DNA of 5,125 nucleotides, taken from a bacterium. Its GTDB lineage: Bacteria > Krumholzibacteriota > Krumholzibacteriia > JACNKJ01. Position 1 is the stretch's first letter, and every line of letters starts with the position of its first letter. A model generated the notes under the pieces. The model ran no database searches. It was not told the DNA's origin and saw only the letters and a program-made list of their open reading frames with translations. The stretch is from NCBI GenBank assembly GCA_014382085.1, contig JACNKJ010000255.1, positions 1-5,125 on the forward strand. Reading direction: 5' to 3'. The translations under genes and the position numbers were made by a program. This document shows, in pieces, positions 4,990 to 5,125 of this stretch.

Positions 4990-5125
4990 TGCCTGAGAAG
5001 ATTCGCATGAAATTCAACGGGCGTGAGGTGGAGGCTGAGGCCGGAACACCGCTCATCGACCTGTCGCAGGAGTTGGGCGAGGAGATTCCGCACTTCTGTT
5101 ATCACCCAGGCATCGGAGTGGACGG
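4989..5125 (+). CDS. nuoG: NuoG-like complex I subunit, N-terminal [2Fe-2S] domain (3' truncated by window edge)
   Basis: An ATG at 4989-4991 overlaps the TGA of the preceding gene by one base, which indicates translational coupling in one operon. The 45 visible residues begin with a beta-grasp ferredoxin pattern (KIRMKFNGREVEAEAGTPL) and reach IPHFCYHPG, where Cys37 is the first ligand of the [2Fe-2S] cluster typical of NuoG/Nqo3 and related subunits; the remaining ligands lie beyond the window. NuoG normally carries several Fe-S clusters in the electron wire of complex I. The context after NuoB-NuoD favours NuoG, but the N-terminal domain of a formate dehydrogenase or Fe-hydrogenase subunit looks similar. 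A second in-frame ATG at 5007 has a weak GAGAAG site 6 bases before it; the first ATG is preferred because of the coupling and the usual NuoG N-terminal length. Confidence 0.85.
   Translation, partial: MPEKIRMKFNGREVEAEAGTPLIDLSQELGEEIPHFCYHPGIGVD

Overview
The window looks like chromosomal DNA of a GC-rich Gram-negative-type bacterium. All real genes lie on the + strand and codon use is even across them. The lineage cannot be fixed from the sequence alone. A NuoB-type complex I, an HU-type protein, a DUF4340-like envelope protein and a NagZ-like enzyme would fit an FCB-type, Gemmatimonadota-like or deltaproteobacteria-like genome, but this is a weak inference.

Layout: (1) Positions 1-115 hold the C-terminal 37 residues of an HU/IHF-family DNA-binding protein, closed by a terminator hairpin at about 138-173. 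(2) Positions 116-421 are about 300 bases without a credible protein gene. The stretch holds that terminator, two adjacent hairpins (196-248), two possible promoters (a sigma70-like pair at 250-277 and a sigma54-like box at 293-309), and a very strong second terminator (350-385) that ends no recognisable gene. This fits a small orphan transcript. (3) Positions 422-1822 encode a GH3-family NagZ-like beta-N-acetylhexosaminidase with a C-terminal extension, probably read from a leaderless or nearly leaderless mRNA. (4) Positions 1878-3185 encode a membrane-anchored DUF4340-like protein that appears to be built from three related units; it starts at TTG and is probably co-transcribed with the gene before it. 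(5) Positions 3186-3270 are a short leader with a promoter candidate and a strong Shine-Dalgarno. (6) Positions 3271-4989 encode a single polypeptide in which complex I subunit NuoB is joined directly to NuoD. (7) From 4989, overlapping the previous stop by one base, runs the N-terminus of a NuoG-like [2Fe-2S] protein that continues past the window.

Functionally there are two blocks. One is a cell-envelope pair (peptidoglycan amino-sugar recycling plus an anchored protein of unknown role). The other is the start of a respiratory NADH:quinone oxidoreductase (complex I) operon.

The most unusual item is the NuoB-NuoD fusion. It has all four N2 cluster cysteines and the quinone-site His and Tyr, but the roughly 30-residue linker leaves no room for NuoC, which normally lies between them. 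The fusion is followed directly by nuoG, with no nuoE or nuoF between.
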